A stretch of DNA of 64,000 nucleotides from assembly GCA_012064415.1 (NCBI GenBank), contig SSNU01000005.1:32706-96705 (forward strand). The letters are read 5' to 3'. The notes beneath the pieces are model-generated. The model saw only the letters and a list, made by a program, of their open reading frames with translations. It was not told the DNA's origin and did not search any database. The position numbers and the translations under genes are program-made. The DNA comes from Gyrodactylus bullatarudis (Eukaryota; Platyhelminthes; Monogenea; Gyrodactylidea; Gyrodactylidae). Positions within the stretch are counted from its first letter, which is position 1; each line of letters opens with the position of its first letter. Positions 1 through 12,300 of this stretch are shown one piece after another.

Positions 1-308
1 AATGAGATCTCCTTTAAGTCCGCTTTCAGCAGATATCTTCTTGGGATGCTTCTCGTGAGAAACATTCGATTTTATGAATTTGCCTTTTTTTGCCTTTTTC
101 AGAATTAAAAATTGCCTTTTTTCATCATAAAGTATGCCTTTTTCTGGTCGCCCTAATAATAAGCATTGATAGTCATGCTCGATTTGTAAGAATTCATTCG
201 AAATTGAGCGGTAATTTCAAAAATTTAGGATTTCATTAAAGATTAGAATTTATAGACGATACAAAATTTGGCTATTAATTTTCCATATGAAATTAAATCT
301 TTTTCAAG
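1..308. other. Non-coding, T-rich short repeats
   Basis: No coding frame is recognised. Around 77-155 the unit TGCCTTTTT occurs several times and is followed by GGTCGCCC, which looks like the worn end of a transposable element. The stretch ends at a polypyrimidine tract and an AG acceptor in front of the first supported exon at 309. It may be an intron of the BEACH gene, whose start could lie outside the window. Confidence 0.4.
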
Positions 309-3300
309 GGCCTCCTTGGCTTTGGCCTTCTTGTAAAGAGTGACCTCAATAATGAATCAATTTCAAATGCAGCTGAGTTGTACAACTGCCTTTTCTTCTC
401 GACTTATAACGTTAACGAAGATTTCTCCACTAACAAGGATAACTGTGGTGAGGAATACCTGTGCTCAGAGATAATGACCGAAGCAGTAGAGATTCTATAC
501 GTCAGCTTCAGATACTCGAAAATTGTTAGTTTTCATTTCTAGTTCTTGGGTTAATCTGAAAATATTTTATTTGCTTGAATTTCATTGGTTGAAAGTTTTC
601 TATTGTCTTATTACTAATAAGTTATTAGCTGGAAAATGTTTCAGATATACAGTTCGACCTGTGCACTTTATGTGGAAAATTACCCTCTCCTCTCTGCCCC
701 TATTCAGATTTATTATAAAATATCAAGACTACTTGGAAGTAACCAGACTTTATTGTTTTTGGTCGAAAAAATGAATTTTAATGAAATTTATACCATTTAA
801 AAGAGCAGTTTTTTCTCTTCACAACCAGCTCGTACATCATGGGATTTCAAATCAAAGTATCAGTATAATTTACATTCCTAGTTGAACAAATTTATACTTT
901 TTGAAAAAAAATAAATCCGAATATTTGATTTTGGCTTCCTACATAGAAGGCTTGACGTTCACCCCCAAAACAAACAATGAGTTTGAATAAAATAAGAGAT
1001 AAAATTATTGTTGAATTAAATTGTCTGATTTATTGCAACATTTGGTACTTGGTCAAGACTCCAAATTCTGCTAGTTATGAAACAATTGAAGTCTAGTGGC
1101 TGGCATACTGAGGTGCAGTTTGCAGGGAGAAACAGAATTTTCACATTGTTTGGTGGTGTTGGTACTTTATGAAAGGCAACATTGTCAGCCAATAGAAGTA
1201 TATTTCTTCCAGCAAAGGCTTCACCAAAATTGATCAGCCATTCTTGAAATAGTTCAGCGTTATTCCAAGCACTTTTGTTTCCTCTATAGTGAGCTATAAC
1301 ATCATTGTGAAAGCATCGTGGTTTTTTGGAGTATCCTATAAAAAATATTTGATAAATAATGGTTATTTTTTCTATTCGAGATTAAACTCACCTATTACAA
1401 GAGGAGGATATTTTTCTCCTTTCATACTACAGCAAGCTACCACGGTCAATCGATTTTTGTAATGTTATGAACCACGACAATTTGCTGAGCTAGTGTCTAG
1501 TGTTATACAGCCTCTGTCTTTGTAGAATAATGAAGTTTCATCTACATTGAAAATATTTTCCTCGGCGTAAGAATGAAGAGTTTCTGTATTGTCCATTATC
1601 CAGGCTTCTACAGCCTGCCAATCGATTTCTCCTCCCTCACCGTACATCTTATAGCAAAATTGTGGTTACTTCCAAGTAGTCTTGATATTTTATAATAAAT
1701 CTGAAAAGGGGTAGAGAGGAGAGGGTAATTTTCCACATAAAGTGCACAGGTCGAACTGTATCTGCTTGACTAGGCTACCAAGAAGGTAATGTAACTAAAA
1801 ATTTGGCAAGTAAGTAAAACATGAGATTTTACAAGATTAAGTAGATTTTTGACGATAAAAAAGCCATTTGAAGATGAGAATTTCCAAAAATAATTTTTAC
1901 TTTTGATAAACATAAATTGCTCGTAGTCTGTAGATAGTTTTTACATTTTTGCTAAAAATTGCTATTTTGGGAAATTATTTTTGCTATTTTCTACTTACCC
2001 TAATTATAAAATAATTTGAGACCTTTAGGTTTAATACTGTATTCCATTTAACTTTCTCTCCCGTAATAATACGTTTTTTCTTTTAGAATATGAGAATTTC
2101 CCATTTGATATCCCTATGCATTTGTATGAGTCAAATTGACTCACTTCTCTTCATCTCGAAAAACATTTTTAAGCCAAACTTCGATACATTTCTCAAGACA
2201 CTCTTGTGGACTCCGTTTATTGCCACAAAGAATCTTATGGAACTTCTCAGCAATTCATTAAATGTGAGTTTTGTAGAACTGTAATTATATAGTTTCGATA
2301 TCTGTTACCTTGAATTTTGATTTCAATTTTCATTTCACCAGAGAACACTTGGTATCCGATGCACCAGTCAATTCTAATACTTGAAAATAATCTAATAAAT
2401 ATTCAGCTTCAATTCGTTCTAGATGTTTAGGTAATATCTTCTCTCTGAGCATTTACATATGCATCCAAGTATACATCGTTTTGGCAAGCATATACATTTT
2501 TTTCTTCATTATTTGTATGCCACAATCAATCTAGAAGCTCTTGCTCTAAGAGTTTCTTTTGTATTTATTTTGATTTGATATCTGATCATTTAAAGAATGA
2601 ACAAGTTACAATACTGTAGCTCTGATAAAGATATAAATGGAAATACTACCGTATTACATTGTATAGCTCCTAGTTCTTTCATTGGTCAATCGATTGCATC
2701 AAATAACTCCAGGAGGAAGGATCTAATCTCAAATTTCCCTATTGATGATCCTTCTTTTTGAAAATTCAAATAATATTCTTGATAAAGTTCCCTACAATTT
2801 ACTGAATATTACTATTCTCTAGAGTCTTACCAATTTTCTCGATTTTGTCAATGATGGATTCGCCACTCAAATTGCTGTCATGCTACACTTTCTTGAGACC
2901 TCATATAAATGGATTCATAAGACACAGCCAACCTATATTTGCCTATTGGACGAAGTTATTGAGAGCTACTCAAACTTCCTCGCAGTAATAATGAGAAATA
3001 TTTTCATCAATCACGGCCTTCTCGGACAAAATAAGTTGATCAATCTTATCAAAGATATCCTTGGGAGGATAATCCTGTTGAGGAAACCCCTTGAGTTACT
3101 TGATGAAAATTCGGACCTGGAAAATGGTAACTTATCTAGGAAACGATAAACTATTTATTCACAATCTCCTCAACTCTTGTATCATTTTCTGAGAAATCTA
3201 CCCTTATTTGAGTCGATTAGGCCTGTGAAAGATGGACTAATTTTTAAACTTTCATATCAGCCGTAAACTATAAGGTTTCAGGTATGAATTTTGTCTTGAA

Positions 3301-6300
3301 GATGTCTGATTAACTTTCATGTCAGATTTTATAGCTTATTTAAATCTTGCTCGAGATTGTCTTTTCACACCGGACAAGCAAGTTTCAATTCCAAAAGAAA
3401 GTTGAAAATTAGTCGAACTTGCGTTGGCGTATGTAGACGGATTCCGTCATTACACCATAGTGAAAATTTGTTATCAAACCCTTTTACCACTAGGGCAGAA
3501 GTCTCTTTTTTGTGGAAGAATTTGGCACTTGTTTGAGTTGTTTGAAAATAAACTAGGTCGATATGAATTCGAATATGTCAACGTGTACCACACGAGGAGA
3601 GATATTCTGAAAAAATATTAATTTTAAGAAAATAATTTTTCTAATGGGCTTCGAGTTGAACAATGTTATTGATTCAAAAGTCAGAGAGTGGACAAAAAAT
3701 GTTATTTTCTCACAAAACTTGTTTCAGATCTGGTCCTCTTTCACTGCTCCATCCTTGATGACGAATCGTTGAATCTGAGACGTCACTTTATTCTGGCATT
3801 TCTCAAGAATTTCTACGAAGAATTTCTAACTTTACTACGAGTTTCCGAATCGAATCAAGATGCTCAGAAGAAGAATACTTTCAAGGAATATGTTGACACA
3901 CTAGAATTGTGTGATGAAACAATTTTGAATACGGGTAAGTTCATCTATTGATAATCTCATTTTTTTGATATTCTTCCACACAAGCGATTTATTCTGGTAA
4001 AAGAAGAATTTTAAAGGGGTAATAGTTCATTTTATAATAAAATTTATTGAAATAAAGGTAATAGTTCACTTAAAATTCAAAACCCGACTTGCAAGGCTTT
4101 GCCTCTTTATACAGAAGAACATGAACAAGATAAATAAAGCTAATTGATATGAATTCTATGATTCTTACAGAAATCTCGAATTTTTCATCAAGAATTCGAA
4201 TTTGTTAAAGATTTTTTGGAATCCTATGCATATTGCCCACTTTTACCAGTTGAAGAAAAAAATTATTTTTATGAAAAATATGGCCATTTTTTAAATTCCC
4301 ATTTGGCGCCAAAATCCCATTTTTTGAACTGAATTTTTTTATTGATTTGAAAGTGGAAGGCTGATCAAAAGAGCTTTTTCAAGATCAGGTTTAGACAAGA
4401 AAATCAATTCGAATTAATCTGATCTTATGCATATCTTCATTATCGTTTGGGAGTGGAATTTCGATTTTTTGATCATTTTCACCACTTGAAATTCAATGAA
4501 ATTTCGATAACTCAAAATCTCTCGAAAATGGGGAAACTGTCGATGATTAGACGGGGCTATTCAGTTTTATTATCTAATTTTGATGCTGAAAAAACTTTTT
4601 CGTTCAGCTTCCCACATTCAAATCAATAAAAATTTTCGAAAAAATGGGATTTTTGCGCTAAATAGGAATTCGAAAAATGACCATATTTTTCATAAAAATA
4701 ATTTTTTCAAATGGTAAAAGTGGGCAACATTTCTGTAAAAATCATAGATTGCCAACTTCATTTCAAACAGCTTTTAATCGAATTAAATTCTTAACAAAAG
4801 AGTAGAAGGAAATTTTGTCAAAGTTGAATATTTACCAATAATTTTCGATTTTGCGCCTATTTTAGCGCATTGTAGATAAATAAATAATCCACCTCAACTC
4901 GGATGCACTAGACCTTGAAGTATCCAAAGCGTAAGAAAAGTATGTCTCTGTAAACTATTTTCATTGACGAATTTGATTGATTAATCGACGCAAACAAAGG
5001 CCATATTTGTGAAATATCTTCTTTCTTTAAAAAAACGTTGTTTTGAATTTTTCATATTACATTGAAAATTGACGATAAAAACTAATTTAATAGTTTAATT
5101 TATATATTAAAAATTTTAGCCAACAGAACAGAGGAAAAAATTCTTTTAGCAGAGAATGACGATAAGAGATTTTTTATTGAATCCAAATTTAGTGAAACTG
5201 CCAACGATTCCATCGTCTATGAGATTGGAATTGATGCTATTAAATTTGGCTCGTTCAACACCTCAAATACACACTCAAAATTTGCCAGCCAGTCTGGCTT
5301 TCCATTCGATCCGATCCTTATCCAAAGACAATATGAGTACTCAATTCTCAAGATTACCTTTGAAATGAACCGAATCAGTACTGTGAGTGAATTTCATTGG
5401 TTTACATTAGGGTAATACAAAATTTTATTTTCCCCGAAAAATGTTCCTTTCCTTGATCAAAAATTGATGTTTTAACTGAGAAAAACACATTTTTGAAAAT
5501 CTTAATGAACTAATTTCCTAGGAATTTCTTTCAACAAGTGAAAAAAGGCTCAATTTTTACTATAACTCCTATTCTTATTCAAAATGTCGCAAAAAGTATT
5601 CAAAAATCTTAATTTTGTAGTAAAATTCATTGAAAGAATCTTGGCGCGTGTTCAAAAATCTTCATTTCTAGTTGAGATTTTAGCCTAATCTAGTTGACAT
5701 GTTTTTATGCTAATAAAAAGACTCGGAAATAAAAATCAAAGTATTATTTTCTTTAGAAATTGAAAATTCAAAATCTCAAAAAACTTACTGATGAATCAAT
5801 AAGAAAAGCTTTGTGGATATACTTGGTATCATTCCTCAGGGTTTGCCATATGAAGGCGATATTCCATGTCAAGTTCAACGATATCATTCCAACTGAACAT
5901 AAAAAGTATCTCTTCAAGTTACTGAGAAAGTCTTCTTATTTCCTTCTACTCAAATGGATACTGGAAGAAGACTTTCTCTGCAAACTCCTTAAGACAATGA
6001 CATCAGCGGTAAATTTCCCTACTCATTGAAGAAGATTTTTCATGATTCACGTTTTACCGTTATCATTTTAGAATAAAAAATTTTTCCACAACTCAATAAT
6101 TTGGATTCTGTCGGTTATCTCGACTGCAGGGACTTTTAAGAAATCAGAAATTGAAATGATAAACCTGCTCGAGGATATATCTCAGTCCATAAGGGCCGGT
6201 CAAAAGAATCCCTCGAGTAATGACTATGATTATGAAGAGTTTTACAAAACTTTTCAAGCTCTAAAGAAAGATTTTTCCAAAATTCGCTTCCATGAAAATG

Positions 6301-9300
6301 ATATAAAAGATACGTCTGTAAGTTTTATTTAAAAAGTCCTGTAATGTTATAAGAGATAAATTAAATTAATTTGGGTTGAATATTATTGCATGGACCAATG
6401 AGAATCAAGGAAAGCTCGAATATCTTACTCTAATAATCTTGATAAAAATCCAAATTTACTCAACATCTTTTTCTAGATTTTCAAACAAAACAATGCCTTT
6501 ATCGACAGACGTGAGTTCCTACTACAGATAACTTTTTTTTAAACGATAATATTGTCGAACTTCATCAAGAATATCATTGTTGATTTCTAAACTCATCTCT
6601 AAGGAAGGTTAGAGAAAACGAGAATATATTTTAGTGATAAACGTTATATTTTACCAGGTCTCTTCAGACTCTACCCTGGTTAACATTTAATAATAATTTG
6701 AGCCCTTCCATTGGTTGATTTTCCGGCTTGGACTTGTTAAGGTATGGGGGAAGGGGAACTGAATCATTTCTTAAAATTATAACAAAAGAATTATATTCAA
6801 AGAGATATGTACATTTCGCCAGGTCTCGTCAGTCTCAATTCCTGGTTCAATATTTAATAAAAGTTGTTGCAATGAAATGTCTATGAATGAAAATTGTAAA
6901 AAAAATTTTTCTTGAGCAATTCCAAATGATGAAAAACCAAAAAACTTTTTTTGTCCAAAGAGTTATAAATCAGGATAAATAATAGGACTTGTGAAAAGGA
7001 CCAAGAGAATAGTAAGTGAAGAAGAAGTATTGAATGAGATTAATGAAATCCGAAAAAGACTGAAAGAAAATGGATACCCTGGAAGATTTGTTCAGAAATA
7101 CATAAAAAAAGCTTTAGAAGATGAAGCAACTCAACAAACAGAAGAAGAAAAAATTGAAGGAGCTATTCCTATTTTCATAAAATTAAACTTTAAAGGAGAT
7201 GGGCTCAGCTATGAACTAAGAAGAAAATTGAATTTGCTTGTAAATGAACATTATAATGATATACAATTGAAGGTTGTATACAAGACCACAAGTCTCTTCA
7301 AATTTCAACTTAAAGATAAGCTGAACGAATCGGAACAGTCAAATCTCATTTACTGCTTTCAGGCATCATGTGGAGCTAGGTATATAGGACGAACACAGAG
7401 AAGGTTAGGGATAAGGATCAATGAACATCTGAGCAAGAATAGTTCATCAATTAAGAAACACATTGTTAGGTGCGGTTGCGAGGCGAATGAAAGCAATTTC
7501 AAGATAATTTGTAAGAATTCAAGCGATCAAAGTATGGACCTTAAAATCAGAGAGAAATTTTATATCATGAAGGAAGATCCAAGTCTATGTATCCAAAAGA
7601 ACTATACACACAATTTAGAACTACCATGGCCCAATTGATTTTTAATTTTTCTTTTCTACCTACTAGAAAAGTTTTTTGGTTTTTCATCAATTGGAATTGC
7701 TCAAGAAAAATTTTTTTTACAATTTTCATTCATAGACATTTCATTGCAACAACTTTTATTAAATATTGAACCAGGAATTGAGACTGACGAGACCTGGCGA
7801 AATGTACATATCTCTTTGAATATAAATCTTTTGTTATAATTTTAATTGATGAATATTTCCAACTATCCGGACGTATATGAAAATGTACGTATATTTTTAT
7901 CTAATATGAATCATTTCTGTTCTCAATCTGATAATTGCTTCTTTCTTTTGATGAAAGGAAGGATTTGTCCACTCAGTCTTTCTCGTTTTCCTCTCGTTTT
8001 CGGGCGGCCGTTTTCTCTTCTTTTGTCACTTATTACAGGTTGGCTTATAATCTGATTATCGACTACTGTTGACTTCTCGTTTGTTTCACATTTTTCCGAT
8101 TCTGTAATTGTTGCTAGCGCAGTGCATAGATTTTGTTGATTTATACCTGACTTATGTCTTTTTTCTTGTTTAGATGAAATATACGATTCAATTTGGCTTA
8201 GGATAAAACAATTCATTGTTGATAAGAACGAATTAATTGAGAACTATCCAATTAATCAAAAGCTATCCAAGAGATTCTATGTTAGCCTTGTCAAACGGAT
8301 TTATCACCCAGAGTAAGTCGATGTAGCAAAGCCAAAATAAAAACCAATGAGCTTTGAGTAATCGTTAGCCAATAAGAATTAATTTAAAGTTGAATCTTAT
8401 TAATTCTAGTGGTATTCTGTTCCATGAACCATCCAATGCCAAAGGTTCAATGATTGATCAATGCAATGGCCCTTACTCCATGCGTAGGAGAGCTAAAGCC
8501 TGCTATCTCGAATTCAACTCGGATTTTTACAAGAATAAAAATAAGACAATCTATGGTCAGTTCCATTAATTCTTCCACATTTGAATCATTTCAATTTAAA
8601 ATAAGAACGTTTCTTTTATTCTTTTAGCAAGTTTTACGTATCAAAACTTTCCGCTCAAAAGATTTCTTCTTGACAACTTTGTTGCTTACCAGAAACCTGT
8701 CAATTTATCTGAGACTAGTCCAGTTTCTCGAGTGCTTCCATCGCATCCTCATGTTAGTGACTGGTCATTCCTGGGAAATGTCACCATTAACGATTGTTTA
8801 ACAGCTCTGATGGAATTAAAAAACTCAGAACATCATTGGAAAGTTCGATATATTGACTTGTTCCTACCCGCACAAACAATAGTTCGAGGAAATCTGTATC
8901 TTACAGACAACTGGCTTCTCTTTGAACCTTCGATAAATAGTCCTTATGTGAGTTTTTTATTCATATTCTGATAATTTTTATATGATTCTTCTTGAATATC
9001 TTCAGGCCAAATCATCAAAGTACGCTCAGAATCAATGTAATACCCAGCAAAGTCCAACTGAGTTAATCTACCCCATTCGAATGGTTCGTTGTATAACCAA
9101 GAAGCGTTTTGAATTCAAAGACAGTGCCATATTAATTGAACCGAGTAAATGGTACGACTATTATACGAGGATATTTGTATTCTCAACTAAACGCGTACGT
9201 ACTCTCCAAAATAATCAAGATTCTTTCCTAGCAAAGCTTTTAACTTTTTTCAGGATCGAAATCATTTTATTGATCTAATCGAAGAGATGAGAGTTTCCTC

Positions 9301-12300
9301 TAAAGAACCGTTGACCAATTCAAATCCAAATATTGATCAAAAAACATTGGTATGTTTAAATTTTTATAGAAAAATGTTGAGGCGAAAAATGTTCGATGAA
9401 ATTTGGATAATTTTAAACTCAAAGTTCAAAAGAATGGGAATTTGGCGCTAACTCGAGATTTGAAATGTGTCATATTTTTCTTGATAATTGATTTTTAGAG
9501 ATCTTTATTTGTGAAATACTCTGGCATCTTCTTATTTGATTTTTTTTCTTTATCGAGACGATTAGAAAACCAATTGAGAAAATGGCTCCTAATCGAAATA
9601 AAACGATTCTTTGTGAGATTCTTATGAGAATTCCATTCTTTTAATTATTTTTTTCACTATGGGATTCGAAAAATATTGAGATTTTTGTAAGCTCTTACAA
9701 ACTAGTAAATTTGTATTAGCTTTCAATGATGCTAAACTTTTTCTTCAAGGAAATTTTCGATCGTTCCAACCTCTTATTGGCAAATAAATTAATCGAGGTG
9801 AAAGTGGCATCAGAACGCTTTGATTATTGGAAATATAAAAACTTGTGGGTCGACGTTGTCCTCTGGCTAGAGGGCATCCATACAAACTTTCAATATCTCA
9901 TGATACTTAATCATGCTGCAGACCGGTACATTGATGATATTATGCAATATCCGATTATGCCCTGGGTCATAAGGGACTTTTCATCGTCAACCCTTGATTT
10001 GACATCGGAGACGACCTTTCGTAAGCTCCTCTATCCCATTGGATGTCAGACGCAGGAGCGGACACGAGAAGTTCTCAAAAGGTTCAATCAATTTCAAGAG
10101 ATTATCGAGAATAATAACTATTCTGAGACAAATCCAATACAATCATCATGTTTCTTCCCTTCCTATTGTAATAACCTTGTCATTGTACTTCACTTCTTAT
10201 TCAGAATGTGTCCGTACACTCATCTATTGCTGAGATTCCAGGGTTAGTTAACAGAGTTTAAATTTCATTGGCCAAAGGTTTTCTGCTCTCTCATTGGCTG
10301 GAAAAATTTTTTATTGAGAAATGAGATTACTAATCTCAGAATTTTCATGTGTGTGTCAAATTTAAATAAGAAAAAGATAGGCTCTTTCATTTTATAGGGG
10401 TAATAGACAGAATCAACAAAACGTTTTTTAAAATTATTCTCTAATCTTATTCTAGATTTACGATTCGATTTACCAGAAAGATCATTTCACAGTTTCAACA
10501 CTGAATACGACCTCTCCACCAATCATGTGAATTTTGTTAAGGAACTGATCCCAGAATTATTCTACAATCCGATCTTCTTTGAGAATACTCTCGGACTCCT
10601 CCTGCCTGACACACAGGGTGGATCAAAAGTTGAAAACGTCATTCTACCCAAGTGAGTGAACTAGCTTACTTCTCCTTGAATTTCATTGGTCAGCGCGAAA
10701 CTTTAAATTCTTCATTTTTCAGATGGTCTCGAGATGATCCAAATTATTTCATCAGAATACATCGTGCCTGCCTGGAATCGGGACATGTTCGAGATCAGCT
10801 TCCTCATTGGATAGACTTGATCTTTGGAAAGGATCTAACTGGAAATAATGCAAAAGAACGATATAATCTATATCATCCCCTTGTATATGGAGATGTGAAT
10901 GCAACCTTACAGCTCGATTGCCCGAATGATAGATTTGCTATCAAGTCAGTCATTCGAAATTATGGACAGGCACCCCTGAAGCTCTTTGCGTCAACCGCTC
11001 ATCCACATTCGAGGTTAGACAAAAGTTTTTTCATTTTTTGAGCTCTGAATGGTAAAGTAGGCCCCATGATTTTAATTTTTAGATATTGACCTTGAAATCA
11101 TTGTACCACTTACTTTTTATTGTAGAAGACCCAAGATGAAAGCTTTCGAGGGGTCAGAAATATTAGTTTCAGAACGTCCACTATCCCCATTCGACTCTGT
11201 GATTGGCTTAGAGTGGGCTGATTTTGTTGGCTCTCCAGAACAAATTTCCCTCTCAGATGCTACTCAGTGTCATTTGTTTGTTCCCAAGAGAAGAGAGCAG
11301 CTGAAAATTTTCTCAAGGCTCAACTTTTTCGCTTGGAAACTTACCCCTCATGGATTATCGGCCAATGTCTTTCGTCACGATCATTTAAACATTGAAGAGA
11401 TTCTCGATATTAAAGAGGATGAATACTTTATTAACTCTTCTGATATTCCATTTATCAGAGTCCCAACAGCCGTCAGGGACCCTACCCTTAAAGTTTCAAC
11501 CAAATGGAATTTGGCAGCAATCAAGACAGATGATGTAAACTCCTTAATTTACATGTCATCTTGCTTTGACTGTGAGTTTCAATACAATAGTAGCGCAAAT
11601 AATTTTATTCCAGGAGTTATCTGTCAAAAATTGGTTCATTTTTTTGATCTAAAAATAAGCTATCTTTAAAGCTTAGCAAATAGAGGTCAGGCGATTGTAT
11701 ATTTGAGTTTGAAATGACGATGTGATAGACTTTAAGGGTAAAACGAGTTAGAAATCTTACTAGATCTAAAGCTTTTTCGTCCTTATGATTGCTAAATACA
11801 ACAAACTTTAACCTTTCAAGTCCCACTGTGCCTCTAAAGACACATATCGCTTAAGCAACTTATTATTGAAGATGACCTGTTCATGGATCAAAGGACCCAA
11901 TTTTCGATCGATAACTCTTGTACCATAAAAAATTGCATTAAAATAACTGTAGATTCGTAATCAGCGTATTCACAGACATTCTGGTACTTTAAAGCTTAAT
12001 TCATTGAATTTTTTGGTTTTTTTTAGATGAAAGTAAAAAACCAATTACAGTGACTGTGAGGCCAGTCACTTTTGATCATACTCAATTCCTATCAATCGAA
12101 TTATCGAATGGTAAAAGGACATTTCTCAAACTATCTCTCAACGACTATCCTGAAATGGCAGAGGATCCCACAGATTTCCTTCAATATTATCGAATAACCG
12201 ATCATGTTAATCAAGATTTTGGACCCTTGAATCGTCAAAATTACGCCACCATCATATTCATCACGAATAATCAACAAGGACTCTTGAAAAAGATTATCCT

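Larger units (their letters stand above)
6780..7850 (+). mobile_element. Penelope-like element, truncated, with inverted terminal repeats
   Basis: A GIY-YIG-encoding 3' fragment of a Penelope-like retroelement. The 3' flank 7655-7850 reappears as its reverse complement at about 6780-6955, so the ORF is bracketed by inverted copies of the same terminal sequence, each with a hammerhead-like motif. Inverted or tandem terminal repeats are a known trait of PLEs. The reverse transcriptase is missing. It is inserted in a BEACH-gene intron. Confidence 0.85.

Noticed and set aside
523..774. Plus-strand open frame of 83 codons
   Set aside because: It runs across the left TIR of the pogo element and the intron donor; no similarity, chance frame.
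5156..5368. 70-codon plus-strand frame
   Set aside because: Out of frame with the BEACH-gene exon 5120-5382, whose own frame joins its neighbours in phase.
7923..8216. 97-codon minus-strand frame rich in Lys/Arg
   Set aside because: Overlaps BEACH exon 8174-8312 on the opposite strand and resembles no family.
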